64,000 nucleotides of DNA. Origin: Luteimonas colneyensis. Its GTDB lineage: Bacteria > Pseudomonadota > Gammaproteobacteria > Xanthomonadales > Xanthomonadaceae. Position numbers and translations under genes: made by a program. Below, in pieces: positions 8,858 to 19,625 of this stretch (positions are counted from its first letter, which is position 1; each line of letters starts with the position of its first letter). The stretch is from positions 1 through 64,000 of the forward strand of contig NZ_JACSQJ010000004.1 of NCBI RefSeq assembly GCF_014836665.1, written 5' to 3'. The notes under the pieces were generated by a model that was not told where the DNA came from, made no database searches, and worked only from the letters and a program-made list of their open reading frames with translations.

Positions 8858-9429
8858 CCGATCAGTTCGAGCAGGCCGTCGAGCCGCTTGTGCGGATCGT
8901 CTACGCCGAGCATGGCGGCGCGACGCTCCTCCGGCATCGGCAGCATCTCGAGCAGGCGCCAGCCCACCCAGACCGCATCGTCGATGCTGCCCTCGGCACC
9001 CGGTGGGCGCCCGACCTGGTCGAAGATGCGTTCGAGCAGCGTACCCAGCAGGGCGTGCTCCGGCCGCAGCCGGGCAGCGGATGGCACCTCCTCGAGCCAG
9101 TCCACGCGGGCCTCGACCAGGCCGCTGTCGCGCACCGACGTGGCCAGCACGCGGAACCTGCGCTCGCCGCGCACGCGCAGGGTGAGCAGGCCGTCGTCGT
9201 CGGTGCCGAAGTCCTCGATCACCGCCTCGGTCCCGAACTCCGCCGGGACCGCCGGCGCGCCGACCTCGTCGCCCTCGGCGATCAGGCAGATGCCGAAGCC
9301 GTGGCCGCTGCGGCCGCACTCGCCGACCATGTCCAGGTAGCGCGGTTCGAACACGCGCAGGCCCATGACCGCGCCGGGCACCAGCACGGCCTGCAGGGGA
9401 AACAGCGGAAGCATCGGAGTCCCGGCCAT
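8854..9429 (-). CDS. LON peptidase substrate-binding domain protein
   Basis: A 191-residue stand-alone LON N-terminal (substrate-binding) domain protein. It lacks the AAA+ and protease parts of Lon. Family landmarks are LPLFPLQAVLVPGAVMGLRVFEPRY at the N-terminus, an FGICLI strand, RGERRFRV, and a helical C-terminal half. The start at 9429 (MAGTPM) is closer to family N-termini than the in-frame ATG at 9447. Such proteins are thought to bind substrates or partners; no enzymatic role is known. Its stop codon shares the palindrome CTAG (8854-8857) with the convergent fusion gene, each strand using TAG. Confidence 0.88.
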   Translation of the reverse strand: MAGTPMLPLFPLQAVLVPGAVMGLRVFEPRYLDMVGECGRSGHGFGICLIAEGDEVGAPAVPAEFGTEAVIEDFGTDDDGLLTLRVRGERRFRVLATSVRDSGLVEARVDWLEEVPSAARLRPEHALLGTLLERIFDQVGRPPGAEGSIDDAVWVGWRLLEMLPMPEERRAAMLGVDDPHKRLDGLLELIG

Positions 9430-9507
9430 CGCCGACAGTCTACCCACCGGGCGTCAAGGCGAGGCCGGGGCCGCGCAGGCCGCGACGCGCAGGCGCACGG
9501 CCGCGGC

Positions 9508-10884
9508 TCACTCCCCGCGCAGCATGGCCAGGAAACGCCGAGGTGCGCCGTCGAAGCCGCCGTTGGACATGAACACAACGTGGTCGCCCGTGCGCGCCAT
9601 CGCCTGCAGGTTGGCCAGCAGCGCATCCGCATCGGGCACCGCGACGCCTTCGCCGCGCAGCGCCCCGACCACCGCGCCGGCGTCCCACTCCAGCGACGGG
9701 CGGTGCAGGAACACCACCGCGTCGGCCAGCGCCAGCGACGGCGCCAGCGCGTCGGCGTGCGCGCCCAGGCGCATCGAATTGCTGCGCGGCTCCATCGCGA
9801 CCACGATCCGGCCGCCGGCACCGACGCGGGCGCGCAGGCCTTCGAGCGTGGTGGCGATCGCCGTCGGGTGGTGGGCGAAGTCGTCGTAGACGCTGATCCC
9901 GCCGGCCTCGCCCAGCAGCTCCATCCGGCGCTTGACGCTGCGGAACCCGGACAGGGCCGGCAGCACCGAGGCCACGTCCACGCCCACCGCATCGCAGGCC
10001 GCGAGCGCGCCCAGCGCGTTCATCACGTTGTGGCGGCCGAGCAGCGGCCAGCGCACCTCGCCCACCACCGTGCCGGACCTGAGCACCTCGAAGGCGCCGC
10101 CGTCGGCGGACAGCAGGCGCGCCTGCCAGTCCAGCGCGACGCCCGGCACGGGGTCGATGCCGAAACGCACCACCGGCGTCCAGCAGCCCATCGCCAGCAC
10201 TTCGGCCAGGTGCGGATCCTCGCCGTTGACCACCAGACGGCCGCGGCGCGGCACCGTGCGCACGAAATGGTGGAACTGGCGCTGGATCGCGGCGAGGTCG
10301 GGAAAGATGTCGGCGTGGTCGAACTCGAGGTTGTTGAGCACCGCGACCAGCGGCCGGTAGTGCACGAACTTCGAGCGCTTGTCGAAGAAGGCGGTGTCGT
10401 ACTCGTCGGCCTCGACCACGAACTCGCGGCCCTGGCCGACGCGCGCGGACACGCCGAAGTCCTCGGCCACGCCGCCGATCAGGAAACCCGGACCGCGGCC
10501 CGCGGCCTCGAGCAGCCAGGCCAGGATCGTGGTCGTCGTGGTCTTGCCGTGGGTGCCGGCCACCGCGATGGTGTCGCGGTCGGGCAGCACGTTGTCGCGC
10601 AGCCATTCGGCGCCCGAGGTGTACGCGGGTCCATGGTCGAGCACGTGTTCGACCGCGGCGTTGCCGCGCGACAGCGCGTTGCCGATCACCACCTGGTCGC
10701 AGCCGGGCGAGATGTGTGCCGGGTCGTAGCCCTGGCGCAGGTCGATGCCCAGGCGCTCGAGCTGGGTCGACATCGGCGGGTAGACGGCCTGGTCGCTGCC
10801 CTCGACCGCGTGGCCGAGCTCGCGCGCCAGCGCCGCCACCCCGCCCATGAAGGTGCCGGCGATGCCGAGGATGTGGAGCTTCAC
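9508..10884 (-). CDS. mpl: UDP-MurNAc:L-Ala-gamma-D-Glu-meso-DAP ligase
   Basis: A cell-wall recycling ligase that attaches the recovered tripeptide to UDP-N-acetylmuramate. 458 residues with the Mur ligase layout: an N-terminal UDP-binding Rossmann domain (HILGIAGTFMGG), a central ATPase domain with the P-loop GTHGKTTTT, and a C-terminal domain with VYDDFAHHPTAIATTL and EPRSNSMR. The long conserved histidine-rich DDFAHHPT motif is typical of Mpl and MurC; the N-terminus GIAGTFMGGVA points to Mpl. It overlaps the upstream adk stop by four bases (ATGA), so the two are translationally coupled. Confidence 0.95.
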   Translation of the reverse strand: MKLHILGIAGTFMGGVAALARELGHAVEGSDQAVYPPMSTQLERLGIDLRQGYDPAHISPGCDQVVIGNALSRGNAAVEHVLDHGPAYTSGAEWLRDNVLPDRDTIAVAGTHGKTTTTTILAWLLEAAGRGPGFLIGGVAEDFGVSARVGQGREFVVEADEYDTAFFDKRSKFVHYRPLVAVLNNLEFDHADIFPDLAAIQRQFHHFVRTVPRRGRLVVNGEDPHLAEVLAMGCWTPVVRFGIDPVPGVALDWQARLLSADGGAFEVLRSGTVVGEVRWPLLGRHNVMNALGALAACDAVGVDVASVLPALSGFRSVKRRMELLGEAGGISVYDDFAHHPTAIATTLEGLRARVGAGGRIVVAMEPRSNSMRLGAHADALAPSLALADAVVFLHRPSLEWDAGAVVGALRGEGVAVPDADALLANLQAMARTGDHVVFMSNGGFDGAPRRFLAMLRGE

Positions 10885-11447
10885 TGCCGTTCGAAAGCGG
10901 CCAGGATGCGGCCGAAGACCTCGTCCAGCGTGCCCACGCCGTCGACGACGGCGAGCTTGCCGGCGTCGCGGTAGTAGCCGATCACCGGCGCGGTCTGGTC
11001 GTCATAGACCTGCAGGCGCTTGCGCACCGATTCCGGATTGTCGTCGGCGCGACCCTCGGCCTGCGCGCGGCCGGCGAGGCGGTCGATCAGCAGTTCGTTG
11101 TCGACCTCGAGCTGGACGGCGATGTCCATCGGCTGGCCGATGCGCTCGAGCAGCGCGTCCAGCGCGGCGGCCTGCGCCAGGTTGCGCGGATAGCCGTCGA
11201 GGATGAAGCCCCTGGCCATGTCGTCGCGCGAGAAGCGGTCCTCCAGCATGCCGAGCAGGATGTCGTCGGACACCAGCTCGCCGCGGGCCATCACTTCCTT
11301 CGCCTGCAGGCCCAGCGGGCTGCCGGCCTTGACCTCGGCGCGCAGCAGGTCGCCGGTCGACACGTGCGGCACCTGCAGGTGCTCCTTCAGGCGCGTGGCC
11401 TGCGTCCCTTTGCCGGAACCCGGCGCACCAAGCAGTACCAGTCGCAT
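10881..11447 (-). CDS. adk: Adenylate kinase (short form)
   Basis: Equilibrates ATP + AMP with 2 ADP. The protein has 188 residues, the short form with an abbreviated lid instead of the ~30-residue insert of 214-residue enzymes. The P-loop is GAPGSGKGTQ at residues 7-16, the AMP site includes STGDLLRAEV, and FILDGYPRN is the conserved core. The lid region reads GRADDNPESVRKRL. A GGAG Shine-Dalgarno sits ten bases before the ATG; longer in-frame ATGs upstream would precede the P-loop with junk. It is first in an adk-mpl operon. AMP recycling fits the pyrophosphate-centred metabolism suggested by the neighbouring pfp and hppA. Confidence 0.97.
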   Translation of the reverse strand: MRLVLLGAPGSGKGTQATRLKEHLQVPHVSTGDLLRAEVKAGSPLGLQAKEVMARGELVSDDILLGMLEDRFSRDDMARGFILDGYPRNLAQAAALDALLERIGQPMDIAVQLEVDNELLIDRLAGRAQAEGRADDNPESVRKRLQVYDDQTAPVIGYYRDAGKLAVVDGVGTLDEVFGRILAAFERQ

Positions 11448-11584
11448 CGAACGCTCCAATCTGATCGCGGGGCATGGACCGGGCGGAGCGTAGAATCCCC
11501 CGCCTGCGGCCTTCACCGCTCCAGCTTACCCATCGCTCCCCCGCTCCGAAACCCCCGGCTTCCAAACACTTCCCCGGACCCGAG

Positions 11585-12841
11585 ATGCCCCAAGGTACCC
11601 TCTTCTATGCACAGTCCGGCGGCGTCACCGCCGTCATCAACGCCACCGCCTCGGCGGTGCTCACCGAGGCCCGGGCGCGCAAGGTGCGCGTGCTGGCGGG
11701 GCGCAACGGCATCCTCGGCGCGCTGCGCGAGGAGCTGTTCGACACCTCGAAGGAGTCCGCAGCGGCGGTGCGCGCCCTGGCCCATACGCCTGGCGGCGCC
11801 TTCGGTTCCTGCCGCTACAAGCTGAAATCACTCGAGGCCGACCGCCCGAAGTACGAGCGCCTGCTCGAGGTGCTGCGCGCGCACGACGTGCGCTGGTTCC
11901 TCTACAACGGCGGCAACGATTCCGCCGACACGGCCAACAAGGTCTCGCAGCTGGCGGCCGAATTCGACTATCCGCTGACCTGCATCGGCGTGCCCAAGAC
12001 CGTCGACAACGACCTGGTGGTCACCGACTGCTGCCCGGGCTTCGGCTCGGCGGCCAAGTACACCGCGGTCTCGGTGCGCGAGGCAGCGCTGGACATCGCG
12101 GCGATGGCCGACACGTCCACCAAGGTCTTCGTCTACGAGGCCATGGGTCGCCATGCCGGCTGGCTCGCCGCCGCCGCGGGCCTGGCCGGCGACGGTCCCG
12201 ACGCCGCGCCGCACCTGATCCTGTTCCCGGAGCGCGCCTACGACGAGGCCGACTTCCTCGCCCGCGTGCAGAAGGTGGTCGACCGCGTCGGCCACTGCGT
12301 GGTCGTCGCCAGCGAGGGCATCCGCACCGCCGACGGCACCTTCGTCGCCGATGCCGGCGGCGGCACGGATTCCTTCGGTCATACCCAGCTCGGTGGCGTG
12401 GCCTCGTACCTGGCGGGCCGGGTGAAGGACCGGCTGGGCCTCAAGGTGCACTGGACCCTGCCCGACTACCTGCAGCGCTCGGCGCGCCACATCGCCTCGC
12501 AGACCGACCTCGACCAGGCGATGGCCGTGGGCAGGGCCGCCGTGCGCTACGCGCTGGAGGGCCGCAACGCCACCATGCCGGCGATCATCCGCACCTCCAG
12601 TGCGCCGTATCGCTGGAAGATCGAGCCTGCGTCGCTGGACCGGATCGCGAACCGCGAGAAGACCATGCCCAAGGGCTTCATCCGGCGCGACGGCTACGGC
12701 ATCACCGCCGCCGCGCGCGCCTACCTCGAGCCGTTGATCCGCGGCGAGGCCTACCCGCCCTACGGGCGCGACGGCCTGCCGAAGTACGTGGCGCTGAAGA
12801 ACACACCGGTGCGGAAGAAGCTGGCGGCCTGGGAAAGCTGA
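11585..12841 (+). CDS. pfp: Pyrophosphate-dependent 6-phosphofructokinase
   Basis: Reversibly phosphorylates fructose 6-phosphate using PPi rather than ATP. 418 residues, larger than the ~320 of bacterial ATP-PFK. Two signature sites point to PPi: the nucleotide-site loop reads YNGGNDSADTA, with Asp where ATP enzymes have Gly (GGDGS), and the catalytic loop is GVPKTVDNDL with the PPi-favouring Lys before TVDND. AMGRHAGWLAAAAGL lies in the active-site region. A TAGAAT -10 box at 11491-11496 gives a leader of about 85 bases. PPi-PFK is typical of Xanthomonadaceae, where it replaces the ATP enzyme. It is divergent from adk. Confidence 0.93.
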   Translation: MPQGTLFYAQSGGVTAVINATASAVLTEARARKVRVLAGRNGILGALREELFDTSKESAAAVRALAHTPGGAFGSCRYKLKSLEADRPKYERLLEVLRAHDVRWFLYNGGNDSADTANKVSQLAAEFDYPLTCIGVPKTVDNDLVVTDCCPGFGSAAKYTAVSVREAALDIAAMADTSTKVFVYEAMGRHAGWLAAAAGLAGDGPDAAPHLILFPERAYDEADFLARVQKVVDRVGHCVVVASEGIRTADGTFVADAGGGTDSFGHTQLGGVASYLAGRVKDRLGLKVHWTLPDYLQRSARHIASQTDLDQAMAVGRAAVRYALEGRNATMPAIIRTSSAPYRWKIEPASLDRIANREKTMPKGFIRRDGYGITAAARAYLEPLIRGEAYPPYGRDGLPKYVALKNTPVRKKLAAWES

Positions 12842-12928
12842 TCAGCGCGCCTGTTGCCCTGCACCTTGGCAGCGGCAATGCCTTCCGATAAGTTCCGTCG
12901 ATGCGTTCCTTGGGGGGAGGGACATCGG

Positions 12929-13513
12929 ATGCTGAGGTTTGCAACCGCGGCGCTATGCGCCGCGCTTCCGTTCGCGCTCGCATCGGCACAGGAGACTGCC
13001 GGGGACCAGGGCGTTGGGGCGCCCGGGACGACTCCGACTTGCTGCCGGCTCGAGGCTGGCCACCTGGTCGACCTTGAACTGGTCGATCCGCTCAACTCGT
13101 GGGAGTTCAAGCGTGGCGACGACTTCCGGCTGCGGACCGCAGAACCGATCCTGCTTCAAGGCCACGAACTGATTCCGGCGGGAACACCGGTGCTCGGCCA
13201 GGTCGTGCATGCGGCCGCCGCGCGCGGCGGCGGCGCGCCGGGAGAGCTGCTGATCGCCGCGCGCAGTCTGGAGCTCGAAGGGCGGAGCGTCCGCCTGCGC
13301 GGGCTCAAGCTCGGCCGGACCGGCGACGACAACAGTGGCATGGCGATCGGCGTGTCTTTTGCCGCGGGTCCGTTTGCCATGTTCATTCGCGGCACGGAGA
13401 TCGAGATCCCTTCTGGAACGCGCGTGCATGCGCGCCTGGCCGAAGCGGTCGAACTGGCGCCACCGCCGATGCCAGACAGTCCCTCCAACCATTCTGAACA
13501 GGAGATGCCCTGA
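12929..13513 (+). CDS. Secreted protein of unknown function
   Basis: 194 residues with a Sec signal peptide (LRFATAALCAALPFALASAQ, cleavage after about residue 20). The mature part is beta-rich, with repeating phrases such as GHELIPAGTPVLGQVVHA and GELLIAARSLELEGRSVRLRG, a pattern seen in periplasmic or outer-membrane-associated barrel proteins. The family is not recognised. A strong purine-rich Shine-Dalgarno (ggggggaggga) precedes the ATG at 12929. The stop overlaps the ATG of the next gene (TGATG), so the two secreted proteins are translationally coupled and may work together. Confidence 0.7.
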   Translation: MLRFATAALCAALPFALASAQETAGDQGVGAPGTTPTCCRLEAGHLVDLELVDPLNSWEFKRGDDFRLRTAEPILLQGHELIPAGTPVLGQVVHAAAARGGGAPGELLIAARSLELEGRSVRLRGLKLGRTGDDNSGMAIGVSFAAGPFAMFIRGTEIEIPSGTRVHARLAEAVELAPPPMPDSPSNHSEQEMP

Positions 13514-14244
13514 TGCGTCCGACCATCCGTCTCGCCCTTGTCCTGTCGGCATCGCTCGCCCTGACTCCCGTCATCGCCCAGGACGCCGCGACGACGTCTG
13601 CCGCGACCGTCGAGCAGGCGGAAGCGGTCGATCAGGAGGCTCAGGCAAACGCGACTCCTCCTGACCTGGCGGACGACGTGACGGCTGCAACGGCGACCGC
13701 GGAGTCCGGCACCGATGACGTAGTTGCGGCGCCCATGGCCCCGGAGGTGGCGGTCGACGATCCGGAGTCCGCGGTGACCGAGGCTGCGCCGACCGGAGAC
13801 GGCGATGTCGAGTCCGCGGAGATTCCACCCACTGACGTTCCCTCCACAGATGAGCCCGGCACCACCCCGGAAGAGGGCGTCCCTGCCGACGCATCGGCCA
13901 TCCACATTCCCGCCCCTCCCGCCGGCATGGGCCAGGTCGTGTTCTTCCGCGAAAGGAAGTTCACCGGCGGCGGCGTGCGCTTCAAGGTCAGGGAAAACGG
14001 CGAGGAACTGGGCAAGCTGGCGAGTGGCGTCTATTTCGTGCACGTCACGCCGCCGGGCCCGCACGAATACGTCGTGCACTCGGAATCCGAGGACGTACTG
14101 ACCCTGGAGGTCGAGGACGGCGAAACCTATTACGTTCAGGGCTCGATCACGATGGGCCTGCTGGTCGGCCGGCCGAACCTGTCGCCGGCGGACGAAGTCG
14201 CGTTCGCTGCCGCGGCACCCAGGCTGAAGCCGGCAAAGAACTAG
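13513..14244 (+). CDS. Secreted DUF2846-domain protein
   Basis: 243 residues. A signal peptide (cleavage near residue 22, VIAQ) is followed by a ~110-residue acidic, Ala/Thr/Glu/Pro-rich low-complexity linker. A C-terminal DUF2846-type domain (about residues 135-235) carries MGQVVFFRERKFTGGGVRFKV, GVYFVHVTPPGPHEY and GETYYVQG. DUF2846 proteins are small beta-sandwich exported proteins of unknown role, often lipoproteins with stress-linked expression. The start overlaps the upstream stop in TGATG. The long disordered linker suggests it spans the periplasm or wall, which is inference. Confidence 0.75.
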   Translation: MRPTIRLALVLSASLALTPVIAQDAATTSAATVEQAEAVDQEAQANATPPDLADDVTAATATAESGTDDVVAAPMAPEVAVDDPESAVTEAAPTGDGDVESAEIPPTDVPSTDEPGTTPEEGVPADASAIHIPAPPAGMGQVVFFRERKFTGGGVRFKVRENGEELGKLASGVYFVHVTPPGPHEYVVHSESEDVLTLEVEDGETYYVQGSITMGLLVGRPNLSPADEVAFAAAAPRLKPAKN

Positions 14245-14294
14245 CCGAGGGTTGCCGGACACCCGACGACGCGGAATCGCCGTGGGTTGCGGGC

Positions 14295-14798
14295 CTATCG
14301 ACCGCAGCCCTCGCCTTCCACGCCCATCTCGGCGGCGAACATCGGGATCGTCGCCAGCTTGCCGCCGGCCGCGGCCTGCTTCGCATCGTCGAGGTAGACG
14401 CGCGACTGGCCCTGGCCGTCGAGCTTGACGGCCTGTTCGACCGGCTTGCGCCAGACGCGCACCACGGCCTGCTGCGAAGCGCAGCCGGCGCTGGGCACGC
14501 GGATCAGGTCGTTGAACAGCCAGCCCTCCGCCTGCGACGGCCTGGCCTTGGCGGCGTCCACGAAGCGCGCGCGCGGCTGGCAGTTCGGGCTGGTGCGCAC
14601 CACGGCGAAGCGGTAGGGCTCGGCGGCGTCGCCGGTGAACGCGCCTTCGATGCGCGCACAGGCCTCGGGGATCTGGCGCAGCGTGTGCACCACGCCGACC
14701 TGCTGCGGCTGGACCGCGTCGCGGGTGATCTCCGGCTTCGGATCGGCGGCCAGGGCCGGCGCGGCGGCGGCCAGCAGGGTCAGGATGGCAAGGCGCAT
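14295..14798 (-). CDS. Secreted hypothetical protein
   Basis: 167 residues. The N-terminal signal peptide (MRLAILTLLAAAAPALA, then DPKPEI) predicts export. The mature protein has two or more cysteines (PEACARIEGAF, SPNCQPRARFVD, SAGCASQQ, EGEGCGR), probably forming disulfides in the periplasm, and a Trp-rich AEGWLFNDL patch. The family is not recognised; similar small exported proteins are seen in Xanthomonadaceae. The ATG at 14798 is chosen for the signal peptide. It is convergent with the DUF2846 gene and divergent from hppA. Confidence 0.65.
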   Translation of the reverse strand: MRLAILTLLAAAAPALAADPKPEITRDAVQPQQVGVVHTLRQIPEACARIEGAFTGDAAEPYRFAVVRTSPNCQPRARFVDAAKARPSQAEGWLFNDLIRVPSAGCASQQAVVRVWRKPVEQAVKLDGQGQSRVYLDDAKQAAAGGKLATIPMFAAEMGVEGEGCGR

Positions 14799-14999
14799 CG
14801 CATGGACTCGCACGGATGGGGGGAGCGGCGCAGCCTCGCACGGACCGCCTGAATCAGGCCTCCACGCCTCGAGCAGCAGTCCCCGCGAGGCCCGCCCGAC
14901 GCGCTGCAGCGCGGCAATACCGGGTCCGGTCGCTATGCCATAGTCGACCGGCACGTGCTCCAACCGGTTGTTTCCGTCCACACCCTGGGGAGGGTTTCA

Positions 15000-17030
<2,031 letters not shown>

Positions 17031-17047
17031 GGCGTCCGGCTGGACAT

Positions 17048-17077
17048 GAAGAAGGCGGCCTCCGGGCCGCCTTCTTC
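17048..17077 (+). terminator. Rho-independent-type terminator of hppA
   Basis: A perfect 13-bp stem (gaagaaggcggcc, 17048-17060; ggccgccttcttc, 17065-17077) with a TCCG tetraloop, 18 bases after the hppA stop. The 3' arm supplies a pyrimidine tail (cttcttcgtt). The convergent gene ends at 17112, so it may act in both directions. The ggcggcc-TCCG-ggccgcc core recurs after the peptide transporter at 62435-62454. Confidence 0.75.
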
Positions 17078-17111
17078 GTTGCGAACTCCGCCTGCGGGTC
17101 CGCGCGCAGGC

Positions 17112-17759
17112 TTATGACGCTTCGAACGTCCCCGCCGCCACGTCGAACCAGGGCGTGCACAGCCGCTGCTGCATCTCCGCCATTTCAAATGGCGCGGTCC
17201 AGACCGGTATCTCTCCAGCGGAGTCCGAGGCCTGGAACCCGTCGTCGTCGAACGGCGCCACGCCGAGGCACCAGCGCACGCGGCCAGTGCCGGGCGCGAG
17301 CGACAGGTCGAACGCGAAGGCGCCGTCCAGCGCCTCGCCCGGCGCCAGCTTCGCCGCCAGCGGAACCGGCGGCACCGTCGGCGTGGGACGGGGCAGCGCG
17401 CGCGCCGCGTGCGTGAGCACCAGCCCGGCGGCGTCGGCCTCGAAGCGTGGCGGCGGAACCTCGCCGGCCACCAGCCGCTTCGTAAGCACCGCGTGCCGGT
17501 CGCCGCGGTCGAACACGGCCAGGGGCCCGGTGCCGGTGTTGCTGATGCGGTAGCGCACGGCGAGCGCGCTGCCATCGGGATCGAAGGCGACCTCCAGCCG
17601 TGCGCCGTCGCCTTCGACGGTGGTCCGTGCCACCTGGTCTTCCTCATGCATGTGCGTGGACTCCGTCGTGGCCTGTGCCCCCGCAGCATGCGGAGCCAGC
17701 AGGGCCGCGGACAAGAGCGCCAGCGCGGCGCCGGCTCGCGGGTTCGGATTCATCGGCAT
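17112..17759 (-). CDS. Secreted hypothetical protein
   Basis: 215 residues with a signal peptide (ALALLSAALLAPHAAGAQA, cleavage near residue 29). A His/Glu patch follows (THMHEEDQ). The mature part resembles a beta-sandwich: LEVAFDPDGSALAVRYRISNTG, GPLAVFDRGDRHAV, FDLSLAPGTGRVRWCLGV. No catalytic motif is evident and I do not recognise the family. The start could also be the ATG at 17753, two codons in. It precedes the M91 gene's terminator region but is read from the same strand downstream of it. Confidence 0.65.
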   Translation of the reverse strand: MPMNPNPRAGAALALLSAALLAPHAAGAQATTESTHMHEEDQVARTTVEGDGARLEVAFDPDGSALAVRYRISNTGTGPLAVFDRGDRHAVLTKRLVAGEVPPPRFEADAAGLVLTHAARALPRPTPTVPPVPLAAKLAPGEALDGAFAFDLSLAPGTGRVRWCLGVAPFDDDGFQASDSAGEIPVWTAPFEMAEMQQRLCTPWFDVAAGTFEAS

Positions 17760-17801
17760 GGCTCACCTGTGGGCGATCGGGGCGACAGGATGGATGCAAC
17801 G

Positions 17802-17832
17802 CCTGGAGCCCGCGGTGAACGCGGGCTCCAGG
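17802..17832 (-). terminator. Hairpin terminator after the M91 peptidase gene
   Basis: A perfect 13-bp inverted repeat (cctggagcccgcg, 17802-17814; cgcgggctccagg, 17820-17832) with a 5-base loop, 22 bases past the stop of the minus-strand M91 gene. There is no long T-run, but the stem is strong and the position fits. It insulates the secreted-protein gene downstream. Confidence 0.6.
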
Positions 17833-17853
17833 ACAGGACCGGACTGCGGAAGG

Positions 17854-19422
17854 TCAGAGCGCGTAGCTCGGGCGATCCGGCATGCCCAGCTCCTCGCGCA
17901 GACCGTTCTCGGTCAGGTGATCCGGATTGGCGGTGGTGGCGGGCGTGGAAGGATCGCCGTCGAAGTCGAAGGGTGCGGCGCTGGTCTCCAGGCCCACGGC
18001 CTGGCGCTCGGCGTTGGGCACCCGGCCGGAGTCAGGGCCCTCGCCGCGATAGGTCCCCGGCTGGAAGGTTCCGTTCACGCCGTTATAGGCGTGCGACATC
18101 TCGTGGTAGAGCACCACCACGGGCGCGGGGAAGGCGTCCATGTGGAAGGACGGGTTGTAGCTGATGTCGACGTTGCCGCCGGCGCCGGCGCGGCCGTTGC
18201 GGATGTCGGCGTCGCCGCTGAAGGTCTGGGCGTAGCCGTTCTGCTCGTTGGCCAGTTCCTTGATGGTGACCACGTTGCCCTTCACGTCGGCGGCCCTGTC
18301 GAACTCGGCCAGCATCTGCTGGCCCACCGGGGACGCGCGCAGGAAGTCGAGCTCGGCCTGGATGCGCTGCACGAAGCCCTCGGAGCCTTCGACCTTGATG
18401 GTCTGGCCCGCCGCGGCGTCGATCACCACGTTGACCACCGTGGGCTTCGCATTGGTGGCGGCATTCACCAGGTCGCCGACCTCGGCGTAGACGGTGGCGT
18501 TGGTACCGGCATTCTCGACGGTATCGTCGCCGGCGCCGGCATAGACGCGGCTGTCGCCGTTGCCGACCACGATGCGGTCGTTGCCGGTGCCGCCGGAGAG
18601 GATGTCGCTGCTGCCGCCACCGTGCACGGTGTCGTCGCCTGCGCCGGCCTCGACGAAGTTGGTGCCGGACCCGGCGGTGATCTCGTCGTCGCCGTCGCCG
18701 CCGTGGAGGATGTTCACCCCCTCGCCGCCGGTGATCACATCGTTGCCGGTGTTGCCGAAGACATCGTCACGGCCGGCGCCCGAGAAGATGGTGTCGTTGC
18801 CGGCACCGCCGTCGATGCGGTCGTCGCCGCCCCCGGTGGTGATGCTGTCGTCGCCGGCGCCGCCCTCGACCACGATGTTCACCTTGACGTTGGGCGCCAC
18901 CTCGATCACGTCGTCGCCGGCGCCGGCGCGGATGGTGAGTTCCTGGCCCTGGTCGAGCTTCACCTCGAAGTTCTCGCCGTTGACGTTGACGTCCAGGGTG
19001 CCGTCGTCGCGCTGCTTCACGCCGATCACGTCGTCGCGGGCGCCGGTGGTGAGCACGAGCTGGTCGCTGCTGACATAGCTGCCGTCGGCCACGGTGCGCT
19101 CGCGGGCGATGTCCACGCCGTTGCCCGAGTGCAGCGGGTCGACGACGATCGGCTTGCCGTCGGGCGTGCTGCGCTGGGTGCGCTCGCCGGCGTTTTCCGC
19201 CGAGCCGTCGATCTTGCGGCCGTCCTCGGCCGCGTCCTTGTCGCCGATCACGTCGTCGGGACCACCGGCGTCGATCGGCGACGGCGCGGGCGCATCGCTG
19301 CCGAGGCCGTCCGGCCCGTGGTGGTGGCCCGGCGCGTCGGGATTGTTCCAGTAACCGGCGCGCTCGAACTGGGCGGCGGCGGCGCTGGCGCCGGGATCGA
19401 AGCTTGAGGCCTGGATGGTCAT
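17854..19422 (-). CDS. RTX-like repeat protein with M91 (NleD-type) zinc metallopeptidase domain
   Basis: 522 residues. No Sec signal is seen at the N-terminus (MTIQASSFDPG). Residues ~186-302 hold seven or more glycine/aspartate-rich nonapeptide-like repeats (GGAGDDSITTGGGDDRIDGG, GGTGNDRIVVGNGD), the Ca2+-binding beta-roll of RTX proteins. Residues ~330-515 match peptidase M91, whose known members are type III effectors such as NleD and XopG. The zinc motif is HEMSH at 440-444 in VVVLYHEMSHAYNG, with a further acidic candidate in NAERQAVGLE. This looks like an exported zinc protease, perhaps type I secreted, but no secretion genes are adjacent. It could be an effector against host or competitor proteins. 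Confidence 0.8.
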   Translation of the reverse strand: MTIQASSFDPGASAAAAQFERAGYWNNPDAPGHHHGPDGLGSDAPAPSPIDAGGPDDVIGDKDAAEDGRKIDGSAENAGERTQRSTPDGKPIVVDPLHSGNGVDIARERTVADGSYVSSDQLVLTTGARDDVIGVKQRDDGTLDVNVNGENFEVKLDQGQELTIRAGAGDDVIEVAPNVKVNIVVEGGAGDDSITTGGGDDRIDGGAGNDTIFSGAGRDDVFGNTGNDVITGGEGVNILHGGDGDDEITAGSGTNFVEAGAGDDTVHGGGSSDILSGGTGNDRIVVGNGDSRVYAGAGDDTVENAGTNATVYAEVGDLVNAATNAKPTVVNVVIDAAAGQTIKVEGSEGFVQRIQAELDFLRASPVGQQMLAEFDRAADVKGNVVTIKELANEQNGYAQTFSGDADIRNGRAGAGGNVDISYNPSFHMDAFPAPVVVLYHEMSHAYNGVNGTFQPGTYRGEGPDSGRVPNAERQAVGLETSAAPFDFDGDPSTPATTANPDHLTENGLREELGMPDRPSYAL

Positions 19423-19541
19423 GCGGCGGGTCTCGCTGTGGATACGGTGGCGTACTGTGTAATCCGCCCGTCATGTCCGCCCAAGCTGGGGCGTACCCCA
19501 TCCTCGGGTGCACCCCCTGCCATTCAGCTCGCGCGCGCGCT

Positions 19542-19571
19542 TTGGTGCGTCGCAACAGCCGCGCGTAGAAT
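19542..19571 (+). promoter_or_regulatory. Probable ppa promoter
   Basis: TTGGTG (19542-19547) and TAGAAT (19566-19571) are spaced by 18 bases, 55 bases before the ppa ATG. The TAGAAT -10 recurs upstream of several genes in this window (pfp, the lipid A-type acyltransferase, mrpA). Confidence 0.45.
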
Positions 19572-19625
19572 GTGCGCATTCCCAACGGGCCGCGTCGCGC
19601 CCCGTCCCCACCAACTGGAGCACCC

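Noticed and set aside
6664..10974. A ~1436-codon plus-strand open frame across the kinase, fusion, LON and mpl genes
   Set aside because: Composition is Arg/Ala/Pro/Gly-rich with no domains, and it conflicts with four recognised genes.
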